Source: JB111 sp049856175
GTDB lineage: Bacteria; Actinomycetota; Actinomycetes; Actinomycetales; Actinomycetaceae
DNA: 64,000 nt
Direction of reading: 5' to 3'
NCBI RefSeq assembly: GCF_049856175.1
Contig: NZ_JBNDNA010000003.1
Span: forward strand, 186,001-250,000
Shown here: positions 61,632 through 64,000 of the stretch, piece after piece
How the letters are laid out: each line of letters opens with the position of its first letter
How positions within the stretch are numbered: position 1 is the stretch's first letter
Translations under genes and position numbers: made by a program
The notes under the pieces: generated by a model
What the model was told of the DNA's origin: nothing
Databases searched by the model: none
Seen by the model: only the letters and a program-made list of their open reading frames with translations

Positions 61632-62282
61632 TCAGCTCGGTCCGAGCACGACGCTCAACGGGGTCCACGCACTTGAGCCAACGAGGACAGTAGCGGTGTC
61701 AGGGCTTGCAGAAACATACATTCGGGTGATGTCGGTCTCGCCGGACGCCAGAAGACCGCTCTCCTCCTCCTCGACGGCGCCCAGGACGAGCACCTGCTCG
61801 GCGACGGTCCGTGCCGGTCCGCCGTCGGCGGGCGGGGCGAGGAGCGAGACGCGTAGCCCGGCCTCGGCGAGATGCGCGCTGCCGTCGTCGGCGATCCGGA
61901 CCGCGACCACGACCTCGCCGGGCGCCGCCGAGACGCTCGCGCCGGCGAGCATGCCCTCCCCCAGGACGGTGCCTTCGGCCAGGCGCACGGCGAGCGGTCG
62001 GCCGACGACCACGTCGGGATCGTGCAGCGCGTCGGCCGGGATGTCCCCGTCGGGCAGGTCCAGGGCCTCGAGGTCGCCCGCCTCGACCACGTGACCGGCG
62101 GGCAGGTCGGTGCCCAGGGCGACCACGGAGGTAGTGGGGGGCGGCTCGGGCCTCAGCTCCCCGACGACGACGGAGACGGCGCCGGCCAGGCAGACGGCGG
62201 CGACGGCGTGGCGCCAGCGCCACGCACCCCGCCGCAGTCGGGCCTCGGCGCTGCGCGAGGGTGGGGAGGCGGCTCTCGGCAT
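61632..62282 (-). CDS. SAF-domain protein (CpaB/RcpC-like)
   Basis: The 216-residue protein has one N-terminal hydrophobic helix (HAVAAVCLAGAVSVVVGELR, about 25-44), then an SAF domain (LGTDLPAGHVVEAGDLEALD, about 56-75; GRPLAVRLAEGTVLGEGMLA, about 93-112) and a second beta-rich part. SAF proteins of the CpaB/RcpC type belong to Flp pilus assembly, but no other pilus gene lies in the window, so the role is open. The ATG at 62282 has TAGCGT six bases upstream (leaderless). Confidence 0.82.
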   Translation of the reverse strand: MPRAASPPSRSAEARLRRGAWRWRHAVAAVCLAGAVSVVVGELRPEPPPTTSVVALGTDLPAGHVVEAGDLEALDLPDGDIPADALHDPDVVVGRPLAVRLAEGTVLGEGMLAGASVSAAPGEVVVAVRIADDGSAHLAEAGLRVSLLAPPADGGPARTVAEQVLVLGAVEEEESGLLASGETDITRMYVSASPDTATVLVGSSAWTPLSVVLGPS

Positions 62283-62379
62283 GCCCCGACGCTAGGAGCC
62301 GCCCGCCGCGCCGCGAGCGCGCACGATCAGGACCTGTGGACGGCCGGTCCTGGCGCGCGGCTGTGCGCCGGGGGAGTGG

Positions 62380-62736
62380 TCAGGCGGCGGAGCCCGACGA
62401 GGCCGAGCTCGTGGCGGACGCCTTGGCCCCCGAGCCGCTGCCGGCGGAGGTCGAGGCCGACGCGGCGGGCGCCGCCGTCGAGGGCGCGGACCCGGTGTCG
62501 GACGAGCCGGAGGTGGCCGCGGCCGACGAGGACGTCCCGGAGGCGGACGAGCCGGAGCCGGAACGGGAGTCGGTGCGGTAGAAGCCCGAGCCCTTGAACA
62601 CGACGCCCACCGAGCTGAAGAGCTTGCGGAGGTTCCCGCCGCACTCGGGGCAGATGGTCAGGGCGTCGTCCGAGAAGGACTGCTTCGCCTCGAGCTCGTG
62701 GCTGCACATCGTGCAGCGGTAGGCGTACGTGGGCAC
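62380..62736 (-). CDS. FmdB-family zinc-ribbon protein
   Basis: A 118-residue protein. Residues 1-42 form the zinc ribbon with four cysteines (YRCTMCSHELEA and TICPECGGNLR), followed by VGVVFKGSGFYRTDSR, the conserved end of FmdB proteins. The remaining 60 residues are Ser/Ala/Gly low complexity. Function unknown; regulatory roles have been suggested for the family. GTG 62736 has GGAGG eight bases upstream. Confidence 0.88.
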   Translation of the reverse strand: MPTYAYRCTMCSHELEAKQSFSDDALTICPECGGNLRKLFSSVGVVFKGSGFYRTDSRSGSGSSASGTSSSAAATSGSSDTGSAPSTAAPAASASTSAGSGSGAKASATSSASSGSAA

Positions 62737-62864
62737 CTGCTGGACCTCCGGTCTCGTGGGGCGTGGTTAGCAGTCCGCCCGATCGAGTGCCAATGCTAGC
62801 GCCGGGGGTCGACTCGCGCAGTGACCTGCGTCGCCGAAGGAGGGGCGCACCATACGCTCGTGCG

Positions 62865-64000
62865 GTGGCAGCACGATCCTCGACCTCCCGGTGGCGCACG
62901 GCGCTCGTCAGCATCCTCGTCGTCGCGCTCGTGGTGTCCGTGGCGCTGGTCGCGGTCGTGACGTTCCTCGTCCGTCGCCCGCTGCCGGACCACGGGGGCG
63001 AGCAGCGCGTACCCGGCCTGACCGGCGAGGTGGAGGTCCTACGCGACGAGCGCGGTGTGCCGCACCTGTACGCCGAGACCGACGCCGACCTGATGGCCGG
63101 GCTCGGGTTCGTCCACGCCCAGGACCGGTTCTTCGAGATGGACTACCGACGGCACGTGACGTCGGGCCGCCTGGCGGAGCTCGTGGGGGACGTTCCCGCC
63201 GCCGTCGATGCCGACATGGTCGTTCGCACGATGGGCTGGCGCGACGTCGCGGAGCAGGAGTGGGAGCTCCTGAGCGAGGAGTCCCGCACCCTGTACACCG
63301 CTTACGCGGACGGCGTGAACGCGTACGTCGAGGACCGTGAGGCCTCTCGGCTCGGCCTGGAGTACACCGTGCTCTCCCTGAGCACCGACGTCGAGGACGT
63401 CGAGCCCTGGAGCGGCGTCGACTCGCTCGCCTGGCTCAAGGCCATGGCGTGGGACCTGCGTGGGAACTACGACGACGAGGTCGCCCGCGCCTCCGCCCTG
63501 CGCCCGATGTTCGGCGACGTCGAGGTGGTCGACGGACTCTTCCCGGACTACCCCGCCGACGAGCACGCGCCGATCCTCCCCGAGGGTGGCGACTCCGCCG
63601 GGTCCCCGTCCGACGCGCACGGGGAGGGCGAGAGCCCCTCCGACGCGCCCGCCGACGAGTCGCCCACCGACGACGCCGACGCGACCGACACCGATACCGA
63701 CGCGTCCGGCCGGTCCGGCAGCGACCTCCCGCCCGGGACCGTCGGCGCGGACCCGCTGGCCGGCACGACCGGCCCTTCGACCCCGCTGACGGCCAACCGG
63801 GCCGGTGCCGCCGTCGTCAGCGCCGGGTCCGCCCTGGACGCGGTGCCCGTGCTGCTCGGGGAGGGCGACGGCATCGGGTCGAACTCGTTCGTCGTGTCCG
63901 GCGAGCACACGGCCACCGGCGAGCCGATCCTCGCCAACGACCCGCACCTGGGCCTCGAGCAGCCCAACCTCTGGTACCAGGTCGGCCTGCACTGCGTGGA
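62865..64000 (+). CDS. Penicillin acylase family protein (N-terminal part)
   Basis: The gene runs off the right edge; 378 codons are visible. A basic start and one membrane helix (ALVSILVVALVVSVALVAVV, about 13-32) lead into the S45 fold: VEVLRDERGVPHLYAETDAD (about 57-76), GFVHAQDRFFEMDYRRHV (about 82-99). After an acidic Asp/Ser/Pro-rich spacer (about 240-295), the precursor cleavage region has the nucleophile serine in GIGSNSFVVSG (about 343-353), then NDPHLGLEQPNLWYQ. Family members hydrolyse amide bonds of penicillins or N-acyl homoserine lactones; the substrate here is unknown. GTG start with TACGCT six bases upstream. Confidence 0.88.
   Translation, partial: MAARSSTSRWRTALVSILVVALVVSVALVAVVTFLVRRPLPDHGGEQRVPGLTGEVEVLRDERGVPHLYAETDADLMAGLGFVHAQDRFFEMDYRRHVTSGRLAELVGDVPAAVDADMVVRTMGWRDVAEQEWELLSEESRTLYTAYADGVNAYVEDREASRLGLEYTVLSLSTDVEDVEPWSGVDSLAWLKAMAWDLRGNYDDEVARASALRPMFGDVEVVDGLFPDYPADEHAPILPEGGDSAGSPSDAHGEGESPSDAPADESPTDDADATDTDTDASGRSGSDLPPGTVGADPLAGTTGPSTPLTANRAGAAVVSAGSALDAVPVLLGEGDGIGSNSFVVSGEHTATGEPILANDPHLGLEQPNLWYQVGLHCV

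Overview
The window is a very GC-rich, gene-dense stretch of an actinobacterial chromosome. Evidence: a mycothiol-dependent maleylpyruvate isomerase, DUF3263, DUF3027 and DUF5302 proteins, a WXG100 protein, a DtxR/IdeR regulator with every metal ligand in place, tandem CIRCE sites before groEL, and many genes with a -10 hexamer 6-8 bases before the start codon. Order Micrococcales (for example a Cellulomonas, Isoptericola or Georgenia relative) seems likely, but the genus cannot be fixed from sequence alone. No prophage, insertion sequence, CRISPR array or rRNA was seen. One tRNA (Arg, CCT) is present.

Layout. 1-1.5 kb: end of an iron(III)-type ABC importer (permease, binding lipoprotein). 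1.7-7.5 kb: DUF3263, a LytR C-terminal protein, DUF5302, a membrane-anchored GH15-like protein, groEL behind two CIRCE operators, and a lipoprotein. 7.5-12.5 kb: a gentisate-pathway cluster with an IclR regulator (GenR-like) divergent from 3-hydroxybenzoate 6-hydroxylase, gentisate dioxygenase, fumarylpyruvate hydrolase and maleylpyruvate isomerase. 12.5-17.1 kb: a universal stress protein, a NitT/TauT-type ABC importer lacking its binding protein but preceded by a small coupled ORF, and a CynX-type MFS carrier. 17.1-19.8 kb: two HD-domain paralogs, one fused to DUF4031 and one with a broken active site, flanking a WXG100 gene. 20.0-25.6 kb: four overlapping genes that together look like a complete ether-lipid (alkyl-glycerol phosphate) pathway. 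25.7-29.2 kb: a two-component system and a NYN-domain protein. 29.3-31.2 kb: a TcyP-like symporter behind a Cys-containing leader peptide and hairpins. 31.3-36 kb: a Liv-type ABC importer with a fused permease-ATPase. 36-40.7 kb: PspA, a TPM-domain protein, a cold-shock protein and DUF3027. 40.7-48.2 kb: glycosyltransferase, MFS carriers, hydroxyacid dehydrogenase, purine permease and serC. 48.4-52.3 kb: ideR/dtxR, a c-di-AMP riboswitch driving two NlpC/P60 hydrolases, and a universal stress protein. 52.3-56.4 kb: ornithine aminotransferase, an SRPBCC protein, tRNA-Arg and an autoregulated HTH-MFS pair. 56.7-61.1 kb: a 1397-residue helicase-nuclease whose ATPase motifs are degenerate, with a small coupled gene. 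61.1-64 kb: mscL, SAF, FmdB and the start of a penicillin acylase.

Points that stand out: (i) the ether-lipid operon; (ii) the catalytically degenerate helicase-like giant; (iii) a leader peptide that points to cystine as the symporter's substrate; (iv) five intergenic loci at which a short motif peculiar to that junction recurs in both orientations and builds alternative hairpins, including a 22-bp tandem array; and (v) a strong leaderless-start signature on about fifteen genes.
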